Shown here: piece after piece, positions 23,190 through 36,034 of the stretch | How positions within the stretch are numbered: the stretch's first letter is position 1 | How the letters are laid out: each line of letters begins with the position of its first letter | Assembly (NCBI RefSeq): GCF_001039355.2 | Contig: NW_019775358.1 | Span: 63,467 to 127,466, forward strand | Direction of reading: 5' to 3' | Source of the DNA: Lingula anatina | Taxonomy: Eukaryota; Brachiopoda; Lingulata; Lingulida; Lingulidae | DNA: 64,000 bases | Notes under the pieces: generated by a model | Database searches by the model: none | Told to the model about the DNA's origin: nothing | The model's input: the letters and a program-made list of their open reading frames with translations, nothing else | Position numbers and translations under genes: made by a program

Positions 23190-23450
23190 CACGTGGTTGT
23201 GTATCGCTCGGCAAACGGTGTGCGACTGGTAACCTATAGCTTGAATGTGGTTTTTAGAGGTTGCAGATACCATGCCTACTGCAGCCTGGTTGCAACCCGT
23301 TGCTACAAGGTTGCCAATCAAAATATTTTTATTTTGTACTATTTGTACTTATTCAGCTTGCAAAGAGATCGCAAGCGACCGCCAGATTTTGTGGTAGCTA
23401 AACTATTAGGGTTAAGGGTTGAAAGCTAAGTGTACGTGACCAGTGCTTTA
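23190..23450. mobile_element. Partial Harbinger-like MITE upstream of EF-6 exon 2
   Basis: Right half of the intron-1 element ('tgtatcgctcggcaaacggtg', 'ccgccagattttgtggt'), decayed at its end. The left end and the upstream exon 1 are missing, so one deletion or rearrangement probably removed both. Confidence 0.6.
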
Positions 23451-23512
23451 TATGCTTTTACTGGTTAAATTAAACAGTCAATATCAAACAAGTTTAGTGT
23501 TTAAAAAATCAA

Positions 23513-24309
23513 ATGCCACAGTGCAACCTTGGTTTTTCCTTGCTTCTTCAGCCAGTGGAATACCCTCAAATAACTGGCTCGGAACATTGGAGACGAAAAA
23601 TGCGCACCCAATTTAGGGCCTTCGACGTAAACGGTGATGGTTACTTGACAAAAGAAGATTTAGAGATGAGCGCCAGACGGAGTTCAGAGTACATGAAGCT
23701 TGATGGTAAATATATTAATTCTGAATATAAGTGACAATATTGGTTTCATACTTTATAGATTTATTTGATAATCAAAGCAATACTACGTATTGTGTTTCTA
23801 AAATATTTTATCACTTATCCAGAATGTAACCGCTTTTTATTTTGTACTATTTGTCTTACTATTTATACTGTAATGTATACATTTTAGAAGAAAACACTCA
23901 AATTCTTCTGAGCCAACGCCTTACCTACTGGAGAGATTCAATTTCTAAAGATTCGACAGGCAGAAATACAGATAAAATTTCCGAGGATAAGTTTGTGGAG
24001 AATCAGCTCGTCAACATGAACGACAGCAATTATCGAGAAATTTTGTTTGATGCCATTTGTTCAAGATTTCAGATGATGGATCTTGACGGCGATGGGCTTA
24101 TTTCTCCAGATGAACATGCTGCTATATTCTACGGTTTCAACATCCCTACTGAGCATTCAAAGAAAGTATTCGACATCATAGACAGCGACAGTGACGGCTT
24201 CATTACCCAAGAAGAGTTCGTTCGCGCACTCACTGAATTCGATTTAACCGAAAATCCTGACAACGAATACAACGAGTGCTACGGTCCGCTCGTTGACAAT
24301 GAAAATTGA
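23513..24309 (+). CDS. EF-6: EF-hand gene copy lacking exon 1
   Basis: Exon 2 (23552-23705) and exon 3 (23888-24309, 139 complete codons plus the split one) are open and spliceable. The loops are D-V-N-G-D-G, D-L-D-G-D-G and D-S-D-S-D-G, with no loss of a ligand residue. No exon 1 of this lineage is found upstream; the nearest is the EF-5 relic 2.2 kb away. An ATG at 23513 reads in frame through the exon 2 acceptor and could start a 192-residue protein (23513-23705 unspliced, then exon 3) without a presequence, which would be cytosolic. Whether it is transcribed is unknown. EF-8 is a near copy. Confidence 0.65.
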
Positions 24310-25850
24310 TGTTTTTTCTATCGTCAAAAAGAGAAAGAAAAACAAATATTCTGCCCAAATGATTATTGAGGTTACAAAAAACACGCATGTACTGCAATGA
24401 ATATAACATTTCATATATTAGATTCGAGATGAGTACCTAAACATACGGGATCAATAGAAACGACAGGAACAGAAATAGTGTCGAATGTGTAAAACGCAAA
24501 ATGAAGAAAATGACATATGTATTGCAGGAGAGGATTGCTGTACTTGTATTTTAACTTAGTCACATACAAAGAAGTGTAAATGAATTTACACGTTTGATCG
24601 TAAAATATTTGTTGTAAGACGCAACCACAGAATGCTACAACTCTTTCAAATATATTCAAAAATTTGATATACCTCAATTTATTTGATAGCTTGTAACAAA
24701 CAAAGAGTTTGCTCTAGCTTGAACTGACATATATAAAAGCTGATATCAAGGCTTTTCATAAACTAACAATGTTACGTAGCTTTACAAAATAGGCGTGAGT
24801 AGAAACACCAGCGATTACATCATTATATGTTTTAAATATTAGTTCATCGTTAACATATCGTATATTAGACACGTGTATATGTTTTTTTAGATAAATATTT
24901 TAACATGTAGTATGAATTGTATGAGACCATGCAATCAACCTTACCGATATGGTCGGATGCTGTATGCTTCTGTCAAAATTATAAGCTTTTATTTCAAATG
25001 TAGTCCATTTGAATGCAAATTTTTTTTTCACAAAATAAGCCTCAACTTTCACAATGTTCACCTTTAATTCTTGTAAATCTACCTTTGCCGTCATGCAGTA
25101 TTTTCATCTCAATAGTTTTATGTAAACACATGCTGACATTTCCAAAGGCCTGACACCTTGCGCTAGTTACATTTGCCGAATTGCCAAATATACAGTAGTG
25201 GCCTTCTTTATGCTGTTCAGAATTGATTAATTTTGCATCAAAAGTATCAAAATGATGATTGAGTGCACTTAAATATGCATTAGTATCTTCATCTGTACCT
25301 TTGACAGTGTTGCTGTCTTTTCTTAGATTTCAAGCGAGAAGTACCATTAAAGTTAGACCGAGGTCTTTTTCTCATAGATCTGTATACTAAAGCTACATGT
25401 ATTATACCGGTACACTTGCAAAGGCCCTTACGTAAAAGTACGCACGATACTCCCCAACACAAGTTCGTTCCTTGCTCTTTACCTAATTAATAATAACTTT
25501 ACAGAAAGATCGAGGCTCCGTACAGGCGATTCTTTTACGTAAAACGTAGGGATTCAAGTTGTCAACTTCACAAGGTGTAAAAGTGCAACGCCAAAGTAAA
25601 CCGTTCCTACTCGATGGGAAAAGGGTCTCAGTCTCGAGAAACTTGGTGACACGCCATTGCTATAATGAAATGCAGATACACATAATATATGCGATAAGAA
25701 AACTAACGGCCCGAACTTCATTGCGTTCTGACTATCAGCTTACAAAACGAGTTGATATGTGATACTTAAATGTTGACTGGGTGGAAATGAACACAAAAGA
25801 AAGAGCTTCTCTCACATTTTAATGAATGTCTTTTTGTAACCTGCATACAA
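24310..25850. other. EF-6 3' flank and EF-7 5' flank
   Basis: Conserved inter-unit DNA, repeated at 30461-32003 and, in its second half, at 34800-35944. It contains 'cggtacacttgcaaaggccc', 'acgtaaaagtacg' and 'gtctcgagaaacttgg' landmarks and the eroded promoter 'gaacacaaaaga' near 25789. No gene is supported. An 88-codon minus-strand frame recurs in the copies by duplication only. Confidence 0.6.
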
Positions 25851-25940
25851 ATGTTTTATTCAGACCACACTATCATTCGTAACATAGAACAAGCGTGTGA
25901 AATTAAAGCGCCTTGCGGGCCAAAAATTTCTTGCAAAGCA

Positions 25941-28038
25941 ATGCTGAATATGTCCAGACTTATTCAACACCGCCTGCTTGGGCTAGCGATGATAGGACCA
26001 CCTAACAGAAAATATGGAAGATTTATCCTACCTGCACAAAACTTATCAAAGAAGATACAGCCGCCCGTATTTGATAAACAAACGGAAATGACGCCAATTA
26101 TCCACCTCAAGCAAGGCCTGGTGAAACAGCCATGGCGTTTTAGAAAGGTTAGTGATATGAGATATTCTTTTAAATCTTTCGTCTCCATGTACTCATTTTC
26201 AAGTCAATAAATCCTTGTCTAAAATAATATCAAAGCAAGACATCTCTCAGTAATGTTCAATTCAAAAGCAAAGATTTGTAAAAATAGGTGGTACTTTTGT
26301 CTGCGATATATCATGTGATGAAGCAATTAAAGTAATTTTTGACATCTGTCAGGCTTTTGATAGTGGAGATTTTTATGATGGTAAGTCTGGGACATACTGT
26401 GCTTGTAACCCTTTTGTGACCCTTTGGCAAACTCAGTCGCAAGGAGGTTGTCATATGTTTTTAAGTGGTTGCATAATATTGCTTACAGGTTGCAAGCTAT
26501 CATTGACACATAAACATTTTTTGTGCACCGACAACAGATGCGACTGAGGATGACAAATATTGGTACCCCAATGGTTGCTTATCGGTCTTTTCTTTGTTGC
26601 CAGTAGTTCGTTATAACCAGACTAAAACCAGGCCACTTGCAACTGCACGGTTGAACAAGGACTTAAGCATAATGGAATTTATAATTATCATTATAACAGT
26701 GTTGGTTGCAATACGAATTAGATATTTAGCTATAGTAATGTATGTTTTCTTACAATCGTTAAAAAAAGAAAGCGCGTGACGAAACTAACCTGACTTCCAA
26801 GTATACAGCAGCCAACACGCTTCCTGGTCTTTATGGTTGTTCCATTTCACCAGGTTTTCTTGTCTTCTGAGAGGGAAATAGATGTGAAATCAGCTACCGC
26901 CATAAGTTTGCAACACCTATGATCTGTGCGACCTTGTGGTTACCAGTTGGCAATCGATCGCTACAGTCCTGCAGCCGTTTCTTATTTATCAAGTGGTCGC
27001 TGACAGGTTGTGTATCGCCCTGCAAACGGTGTGCGACTGGTAAACAATAGGTTGAATGTGCTTTTTAGAGGTTGCAGATACCATACATACCGCAACATTG
27101 TTGTGCAAGAGATTGCCGATCAAAATATGCCAAAGCTTCTTATTCAGCTCGCAAAGTTATCACAAGCGACCGCCAGATTTTGTGGCTGCTAAACGGTTGC
27201 CAAAAGGTTGCAAATACTGTGTGACCCATGTTTTACTGGCCAAATATGAATAAATACAATAAGCAATATAAAATAAGTGCCGAAGTGTAACCTTGGTATT
27301 TTATTGCTCGTTCAGCCAGTGGAATACCCTCAAGTAACTGGATCGGATCATTGGAGACGAAAAATGCGCACCTTATTTAGGGCCTTCGACATAAACAGTG
27401 ATGGTTACTTGACAATAGAAGATGTAGAGATGAGCGCCAGGCGGAGTTCAGAGTTCATGAAGCTTGATGGTAAATGTATTCATTTTTAATATAAATGACA
27501 ATATTGGTTTCATACTTACAGGCTTGTTTGGCTATAAAAGCAATACTATATATTATGTTTCTAAAATATTTTATCATTTATCCAGTAAGTAATCCCTTTT
27601 TATTTCGCACAGACGCGTGCACACGCATTTAACGTACAAATGCGTCTTTCAGTCAAAACAATTAAAAACAAATTTAAAAAGGACTATTGTAATATACATT
27701 GTCATTATATTATATATTTGTATATATACTGTAATGTATACATTTCAGACGAAAACACTAAAATTATTCTTGACCAACGCCTTACCCACTGGAGAGATTC
27801 AATTTCTAGAGATTCGACAGGATGGAAAACAAGTAAATTATCCGAGGGTCAGTTCGTGGAGAATCAGCTCGTCAACATGAACGACAATCATTTCCGAGAA
27901 AGTTTCTTTGATACCCTTTGTTCAAGATTTCAAATGATGGATCTTAACGGTGATGGACTTATTTCTCCAGATGAACATGCTGCTATTTTCAACATCCCTA
28001 CTGAGCACTCAAAGAAAATATTCGACATCATTGCCTAA
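25941..28038 (+). pseudogene. EF-7: EF-hand gene copy truncated before EF-hand 4
   Basis: Exon 1 25941-26147 (69 codons from an internal ATG), exon 2 27316-27469, exon 3 27749-28038. The ATG used in EF-1 to EF-4 is ATT here; an in-frame upstream ATG at 25851 would add 30 residues. Exon 3 has a nine-base in-frame loss (Phe-Ser-Phe region after Ala-Ala-Ile-Phe). Then the frame jumps from Phe-Asp-Ile-Ile directly into 3' flank sequence ('tgcctaaacatacggg') and stops. The last EF loop and the Phe-Gly-Pro-Leu tail are gone; EF-9 shows about 315 more bases at this point. Loop 1 is D-I-N-S-D-G and loop 2 D-L-N-G-D-G. The truncated product would have two loops. Probably a pseudogene. Confidence 0.75.
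26384..27233. mobile_element. Full-length Harbinger-like MITE in EF-7 intron 1
   Basis: About 850 bases from 'agtctgggacatactgtgc' to 'actgtgtgacccatgt'. The ends are inverted relative to each other over about 25 bases and carry the 'gcttgcaacc' subterminal block of the element at 51571. Inside are many 'ggttgc' / 'gcaacc' motifs and a 35-residue hydrophobic ORF (26672-26779). Flanked by GTA/TTA, compatible with a TWA target duplication. Confidence 0.7.
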
Positions 28039-29330
28039 ACATACGGGATCAATAGAAACGACAGGAACAGAAATAGTATCGAATGTGTAAAACACAAAAT
28101 GAAGAAAATGACATATGTATTGCAGGAGAGGATTGTTGTACTTGTATATTAACTTAGTCACATACAAAGAAGTGTAAATGAACTGTGACGTTTGATCGTG
28201 AAATATTTGTTGTAAGACGCCACCACAGAATGCTACAACTCTTTCAAATATATTCAAAAATTTGATATACCTCAATTTATTTGATAGCTTGTAACAAACA
28301 CATAGTTTGTATGTGACTAGCTTGAACTGACATATATTAAAGCTGATATCAACGCTTTTCATAAACTAACAATGTTACGTAGCTTTACAGAATAGGAGTG
28401 AGTAGGAACACCAACGGTTACATCATTATATGTTTTAAATATTAGTTCATCGTAAACATATTGTATGTTAGACACGTGTATAAGTTTTTTAAGATAAATA
28501 TTTTAACACGTAGTATGAATTGTATGAGACCATGCAATCAACCTTACCGATATGGTCGGATGCTGTATGCTTCTGTCAAAATTATAAGCTTTTATTTCAA
28601 ATGTAGTCCATTTGAATTCAATTTTTTTTTCACAAAATAAGCCTCAACTTTCATGATGTTCACCTTTAATTCTTGTAAATCTACCTTTGCCGTCATGCAG
28701 TATTTTCATCTCAATAGTTTTATCTAAACACATGCTGACATTTCCAAAGGCCTGACGCCTTGCGCTAGTTACATTTGCCGAATAGCCAAATATACAGCAG
28801 TGGCCTTCTTTATGCTGTTCAGAATTGGTTATTTTGCATCAAAAGTATCAAAATGATGATTGAGTGCACTTAAATATTTATAAGTATCTTCCCCTGTACC
28901 TTTGACAGTGTTGCTGTCTTTTCTAAGATTTCAAGCGAGATGTACACTATAGCCAATAAGTCCCCGGTCACTTTAATAGCACACGCTGTCTACATCAGAC
29001 GCTCTAATGCGCACGTCCCCGACAGAGTTAATGATAGGGGGATTACGATGGACAGCGCATGTTGCTCACAGCAGTAGGCGCTGCCGCCGAAGTTAAACCG
29101 GTAATTAAGTATTTAACTTGNACCTAAGTTGTTTATTGACTGGCCTATTTCCGCTTTATGCCCTCCTAGACAATTAGAATGAGGAAATTGAAACTGAATA
29201 TTAGTAGACACATCATACTGATGAATCAATAGAGACTGTGCACGCCGGAAGTCTCTCAGATTTGCCTGTGATTCGTCCGAATTAACAGAACGGATGGTTC
29301 ACGGTTCATGCCACACCGGTTTTCAATTTT
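28039..29330. other. EF-7 3' flank, assembly N at 29121
   Basis: 28039-28930 is the conserved 3' flank. 28940-29120 is a short unique stretch. After the N at 29121 the sequence restarts as a copy of 22985 onward. No gene is supported. Confidence 0.65.
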
Positions 29331-29595
29331 CACGTGGTTGTGTATCGCTCGGCAAACGGTGTGCAACTGGTTACCTATAGCTTAAATGTGGTTTTTAGAG
29401 GTTGCAGATACCATGCCTACTGCAGCCTGGTTGCAACCCGTTGCTACAAGGTTGCCAATCAAAATATTTTTATTTTGTACTATTTGTACTTATTCAGCTT
29501 GCAAAGAGATCGCAAGCGACCGCCAGATTTTGTGGTAGCTAAACTATTAGGGTTAAGGGTTGAAAGCTAAGTGTACGTGACCAGTGCTTTATATG
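29331..29595. mobile_element. Partial Harbinger-like MITE upstream of EF-8 exon 2
   Basis: Same truncated right half as at 23190-23450, differing at a few bases. Confidence 0.6.
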
Positions 29596-29663
29596 CTTTT
29601 ACTGGTTAAATGTGATTAAATTAAACAGGCAATATCAAACAAGCTTAGTGTTTAAAAAATCAA

Positions 29664-30460
29664 ATGCCACAGTGCAACCTTGGTTTTTCCTTGCTTCTTC
29701 AGCCAGTGGAATACCCTCAAATAACTGGCTCGGAACATTGGAGACGAAAAATGCGCACCCAATTTAGGGCCTTCGACGTAAACGGTGATGGTTACTTGAC
29801 AAAAGAAGATTTAGAGATGAGCGCCAGGCGGAGTTCAGAGTACATGAAGCTTGATGGTAAATATATTAATTATGAATATAAGTGACAATATTGGTTTCAT
29901 ACTTTATAGATTTATTTGATAATCAAAGCAATACTACGTATTGTGTTTCTAAAATATTTTATCACTTATCCAGAATGTAACCGCTTTTTATTTTGTACTA
30001 TTTGTCTTACTATTTATACTGTAATGTATACATTTTAGAAGAAAACACTCAAATTCTTCTGAGCCAACGCCTTACCTACTGGAGAGATTCAATTTCTAAA
30101 GATTCGACAGGCAGAAATATAGATAAAATTTCCGAGGATAAGTTTGTGGAGAATCAGCTCGTCAACATGAACGACAGCAATTGTCGAGAAATTTTGTTTG
30201 ATGCCATTTGTTCAAGATTTCAGATGATGGATCTTGACGGCGATGGGCTTATTTCTCCAGATGAACATGCTGCTATATTCTACGGTTTCAACATCCCTAC
30301 TGAGCATTCAAAGAAAGTATTCGACATCATAGACAGCGACAGTGACGGCTTCATTACCCAAGAAGAGTTCGTTCGCGCACTCACTGAATTCGATTTAACC
30401 GAAAATCCTGACAACGAATACAACGAGTGCTACAGTCCGCTCGTTGACAATGAAAATTGA
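29664..30460 (+). CDS. EF-8: EF-hand gene copy lacking exon 1 (near copy of EF-6)
   Basis: Exon 2 29703-29856 and exon 3 30039-30460. Exon 3 differs from EF-6 at three residues over its length (Thr to Ile, Tyr to Cys, Gly to Ser in the tail, giving Tyr-Ser-Pro-Leu). The in-frame ATG at 29664 could start a 192-residue product as in EF-6. There is no exon 1: the copied DNA begins just after the N at 29121. All three EF loops keep their ligand residues. EF-8 may be a true paralogue or the second haplotype of EF-6. Confidence 0.65.
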
Positions 30461-32003
30461 TGTTTTTTCTATCGTCAAAAAGAGAAAGAAAAACAAATAT
30501 TCTGCCCAAATGATTATTGAGGTTACAAGAATCATATATGTACTGCAATGAATATAACATTTCATATATTAGATTCGAGATGAGTGCCTAAACATACGGG
30601 ATCAATAGAAACGACAGGAACAGAAATAGTGTCGAATGTGTAAAATGCAAAATGAAGAAAATGACATATGTATTGCAGGAGAGGATTGTTGTACTTGTAT
30701 TTTAACTTAGTCACATACAAACAAATGTAAATGAACTGTGACGTTTGATCGTGAAATATTTGTTGTAAGACGCCACCACAGAATGCTACAACTCTTTCAA
30801 ATATATTCAAAAATTTGATATACCTCAATTTATTTGATAGCTTGTAACAAACAAAGAGTTTGCTCTAGCTTGAACTGACATATATAAAAGCTGATATCAA
30901 GGCTTTTCATAAACTAACAATGTTACGTAGCTTTACAAAATAGGCGTGAGTAGAAACACCAACGATTACATCATTATATGTTTTAAATATTAGTTCATCG
31001 TTAACATATCGTATATTAGACACGTGTATAGGTTTTTTTAGATAAATATTTTAACATGTAGTATGAATTGTATGAGACCATGCAATCAACCTTACCGATA
31101 TGGTCGGATGCTGTATGCTTCTGTCAAAATTATAAGCTTTTATTTCAAATGTAGTCCATTTGAATGCAAAAAAAAAAAAAAAACTTTTTTCACAAAATAA
31201 GCCTCAACTTTCATGATGTTCACCTTTAATTCTTGTAAATCTACCTTTGCCGTCATTCATCTCAATAGTTTTATCTAAACACATGTTGACATTTCCAAAG
31301 GCCTGACGCCTTGCGCTAGTTACATTTGCCGAATAGCCAAATATACAGTAGTGGCCTTCTTTATGCTGTTCAGAATTGATTAATTTTGCATCAAAAGTAT
31401 CAAAATGATGATTGAGTGCACTTAAATATGTATTAGTATCTTCCCCTGTACCTTTGACAGTGTTGCTGTCTTTTCTAAGATTTCAAGCGAGATGTACCAT
31501 TAAAGATAGACCGAGCTCCTTTTCTCATAGATCTGTATACTAAAGCTACATGTATTATACCGGTACACTTGCAAAGGCCCTTACGTAAAAGTACGCACGA
31601 TACTCCCCAACACAAGTTCGTTCCTTGCTCTTTACCTAATTAATAATAACTTTACAGAGAGATCGAGGCTCCGTACAGGCGATTCTTTTACGTAAAACGT
31701 AGGGATTAAAGTTGTCAACTTCACAAGGCGTAAAAGTGCAACGCCAAAGTAAACCGTTCCTACTCGATGGGAAAAGGGTCTCAGTCTCGAGAAACTTGGT
31801 GACACGCCATTGCTATAATGAATTGCAGATACCCATATTATATGCGATAAGAAAACTAACGGCCCCGAACTTCATTGCGTTCTGACTATCAGCTTACAAA
31901 ACGAGTTGATATGTGATACTTAAATGTTGACTGGGTGAAAATGAACACAAAAGAAAGAGCTTCATGAGCTTCTCATGAATGTCTTTTTGTAACCTGCATA
32001 CAA
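30461..32003. other. EF-8 3' flank and EF-9 5' flank
   Basis: Copy of 24310-25850 with small indels, including a longer A-run at about 31168-31182. The eroded promoter is 'gaacacaaaaga' at about 31943. No gene is supported. Confidence 0.6.
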
Positions 32004-32093
32004 ATGTTTTATTCAGACCACACTATCATTCGTAACATAGAACAAGCGTGTGAAATTAAAGCGCCTTGCGGGCCAAAAATTTCTTGCAAAGCA

Positions 32094-34323
32094 ATGCTGA
32101 ATATGTCCAGACTTATTCAACACCGCCTGCTTGGGCTAGCGATGATAGGACCACCTAACAGAAAATATGGAAGATTTATCCTACTTGCACAAAACTTATC
32201 AAAGAAGATACAACCGCCCGTATTTGATAAACAAACGGAAATGACGCCAGTTATCCACCTCAAGCAAGGCCTGGTGAAACAGCCATGGCGTTTTAGAAAG
32301 GTTAGTGATATGAGATATTGTTTTAAATATTTCGTCTCCATGTACTCATTTTCAAGTCAATAAATCCTTGTCTAAAATAATATCAAAGCAAGACATCTCT
32401 CAGTAATGTTCAATTCCAAAGCAAAGATTTGTTAAAATAGGTGGTACTTTTGTCTGTGACATATCATGTGATGAAGCAATTAAAGTAATTTTTGACATCT
32501 GTCAGGCTTTTGATAGTGGAGATTTTTATGATGGTAAGTCTGGGACATACTGTGCTTGTAACCTTTTTGTAACCCTTTGGCAAACTCAGTCGCAAGGAGG
32601 TTGTCATAGGTTTTTAAGTGGTTGCATAATGTTGCTTACAGGTTGCAAGCTATCATTGACACATAAACATTTTTTGTGCACCGACAACAGATGCGACTGA
32701 GGATGACAAATATTGGTACCCCAATGGTTGCTTATCGGCCTTTTCTTTGTTGCCAGTAGTTCGTTATAACCAGACTAAAACCAGGCCACTTGCAACTGCA
32801 CGGTTGAACAAGGACTTAAGCATAATGAAATGTATAATTATCATTATAACAGTGTTGGTTGCAATACGAATTAGATATTTAGCTATAGTAATGTATGTTT
32901 TCTTACAATCGTTAAAAAAAGAAAGCGCGTGACGAAACTAACCTGACTTCCAAGTATACAGCAGCCAACACGCTTCCTGGTCTTTATGAAGGTTCCATTT
33001 CACTAGGTTTTCTTGTCTTCTGAGAGGGAAATAGATATGAAATCAACTACCGCCATAAGTTTGCAACACATATGATCTGTGCGACCTTGTGGTTACCAGT
33101 TGGCAATCGATCGCTACAGTCCTGCAGCCGTTTCTCATTTATCAAGTGGTCGCTGACAGGTTGTGTATCGCCCTGCAAACGGTGTGCGACTGGTAAACAA
33201 TAGGTTGAATGTGCTTTTTAGAGGTTGCAGATACCATACATACCGCAACATTGTTGTGCAAGAGATTGCCGATCAAAATATGCCAAAGCTTCTTATTCAG
33301 CTCGCAAAGTTATCACAAGCGACCGCCAGATTTTGTGGCTGCTAAACGGTTGCCAAAAGGTTGCAAATACTGTGTGACCCATGTTTTACTGGCCAAATAT
33401 GAATAAATACAATAAGCAATATAAAATAAGTGCCGAAGTGTAACCTTGGTATTTTATTGCTCGTTCAGCCTGTGGAATACCCTCAAGTAACTGGATCGGA
33501 TCATTGGAGACGAAAAATGCGCACCTTATTTAGGGCCTTCGACATAAACAGTGATGGTTACTTGACAATAGAAGATGTAGAGATGAGCGCCAGGCGGAGT
33601 TCAGAGTTCATGAAGCTTGATGGTAAATGTATTAATTTTTAATATAAATGACAATATTGGTTTCATACTTACAGGCTTGTTTGGCAATAAAAGCAATACT
33701 ATATATTATGTTTCTAAAATATTTTATCATTTATCCAGTAAGTAATCCCTTTTTATTTCGCACAGACGCGTGCACACGCATTTAACGTACAAATGCGTCT
33801 TTCAGTCAAAACAATTAAAAACAAATTTAAAAAGGACTATTGTAATATACATTGTCATTATATTATATATTTGTATATATACTGTAATGTATACATTTCA
33901 GACGAAAACACTAAAATTATTCTTGACCAACGCCTTACCCACTGGAGAGATTCAATTTCTAGAGATTCGACAGGATGGAAAACAAGTAAGTTATCCGAGG
34001 GTCAGTTCGTGGAGAATCAGCTCGTCAACATGAACGACAATCATTTCCGAGAAAGTTTCTTTGATACCCTTTGTTCAAGATTTCAAATGATGGATCTTAA
34101 CGGTGATGGACTTATTTCTCCAGATGAACATGCTGCTATTTTCTTCAGTTTCAACGTCCCTACTGAGCACTCAAAGAAAATATTCGACATCATAGACAGC
34201 GACAGTGACGGCTTCATTACACAAGAAAAGTTCATTCGCGCAATCGCTGAATTCTGTTTTACGGAAAATCCTGACAACGAATACAACGAGTTCTACGGTC
34301 CGCTCGCTGACAATGAAAATTGA
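32094..34323 (+). CDS. EF-9: EF-hand calcium-binding protein with an altered last loop
   Basis: Exons 32094-32300 (69 codons from internal ATG), 33469-33622 and 33902-34323 join to 260 residues. An in-frame ATG at 32004 would extend the N-terminus by 30 residues. The ancestral ATG is ATT. Exon 1 remains basic with Arg-rich spacing after the internal Met, so a presequence could still form. Loop 1 is D-I-N-S-D-G (Asp12) and loop 2 D-L-N-G-D-G (Glu12). Loop 3 is D-S-D-S-D-G-F-I-T-Q-E-K, with Lys at the bidentate position 12, so it should not bind calcium normally. The tail is F-Y-G-P-L-A-D. Intron 1 holds the full-length Harbinger-like MITE (32537-33386). A poly-A tract (about 34351-34389) follows the stop. 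Confidence 0.82.
32537..33386. mobile_element. Full-length Harbinger-like MITE in EF-9 intron 1
   Basis: Same ends and length as the EF-7 copy, with few differences. Contains the hydrophobic ORF at 32825-32932. Confidence 0.7.
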
Positions 34324-34347
34324 TGTTTTTTTTCTTTCGCCAAAAAG

Positions 34348-34390
<43 letters not shown>

Positions 34391-35944
34391 ATAAAACAAA
34401 AAAATATGTATATATATATATACATATATTTTGCCCAAATAATTATTGAGTTTACAAGAATCATATATGTACTGCAATTAATATAACATTTCATATATTA
34501 AGATTCGAGATGATTGCCTAAACATACGGGATCAATAGAAACGACAGGAACAGAAATAGTATCGAATGTGTAAAACACAAAATGAAGAAAATGACATATG
34601 TATTCCAGGAGAGGATTGTTGTACTTGTATATTAACTTAGTCACATACAAAGTAGTGTAAATGAACTGTGACGTTTGATCGTGAAATATTTGTTGTAAGA
34701 CGCCACCACAGAATGCTACAACTCTTTCAAATATATTCAAAAATTTGATATACCTCAATTTATTTGATAGCTTGTAACAAACACATAGTTTGTATGTGAC
34801 TAGCTTGAACTGACATATATTAAAGCTGATATCAAGGCTTTTCATAAACTAACAATGTTACGTAGCTTTACAGAATAGGAGTGAGTAGGAACACCAACGG
34901 TTACATCATTATATGTTTTAAATATTAGTTCATCGTAAACATATTGTATGTTAGACACGTGTATAACTTTTTTTATATAAATATTTTAACACGTAGTATG
35001 AATTGTATGAGACCATGCAATCAACCTTACCGATATGGTCGGATGCTGTATGCTTCTGTCAAAATTATAAGCTTTTATTTCAAATGTACTCCGTTTGAAT
35101 GCAAAAAAAAACTTTTTTTCACAAAATAAGCCTCAACTTTCATGATGTTCACCTTTAATTCTTGTAAATCTACCTTTGCCGTCATGCAGTATTTTCATCT
35201 CAAAAGTTTTATCTAAACACATGCTGACATTTCCAAAGGCCTGACGCCTTGCGCTAGTTACATTTGCCGAATAGCCAAATATACAGTAGTGGCCTTCTTT
35301 ATGCTGTTCAGAATTGGTTAATTTTGCATCAAAAGTATCAAAATGATGATTGAGTGCACTTAAATATGTATTAGTATCTTCCCCTGTACCTTTGACAGTG
35401 TTGCTGTCTTTTCTAAGATTTCAAGCGAGATGTATCATTAAAGATAGACCGAGGTCCTTTTCTCATAGATCTGTATACTAAAGCTACATGTATTATACCG
35501 GTACACTTGCAAAGGCCCTTACGTAAAAGTACGCACGATACTCCCCAACACAAGTTCGTTCCTTGCTCTTTACCTAATTAATAATAACTTTACAGAGAGA
35601 TCGAGGCTCCGTACAGGCGATTCTTTTACGTAAAACGTAGGGATTAAAGTTGTCAACTTCACAAGGCGTAAAAGTGCAACGCCAAAGTAAACCGTTCCTA
35701 CTCGATGAGAAAAGGGTCTCAGTCTCGAGAAACTTGGTGACACGCCATTGCTATAATGAAATGCAGATACACATAATATATGCGATAAGAAAACTAACGG
35801 CCCCGAACTTCATTGCGTTCTGACTATCAGCTTACAAAACGAGTTGATATGCGATACTTAAATGTTGACTGGGTGAAAATGAACACAAAAGAAAGAGCTT
35901 CTCTCACATTTTAATGAATATGTCTTTTTGTAACCTGCATACAA
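34324..35944. other. EF-9 3' flank and EF-10 5' flank
   Basis: Poly-A tract, a short TA run (34405-34425), then conserved flank matching 28030-28930 and 31500-32003. The eroded promoter is 'gaacacaaaaga' at 35881. No gene is supported. Confidence 0.6.
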
Positions 35945-36034
35945 ATGTTTTATTCAGACCACACTATCATTCGTAACATAGAACAAGCGTGTGAAATTAA
36001 AGCGCCTTGCGGGCCAAAAATTTCTTGCAAAGCA

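Noticed and set aside
24411-24677. Minus-strand ORF of 88 codons recurring at 28009-28362, 30562-30828 and 34498-34845
   Set aside because: It lies in the conserved 3' flank of the EF genes, and the recurrence is explained by unit duplication. It has no splice context or recognisable domain. It could be re-examined if antisense transcripts are found.
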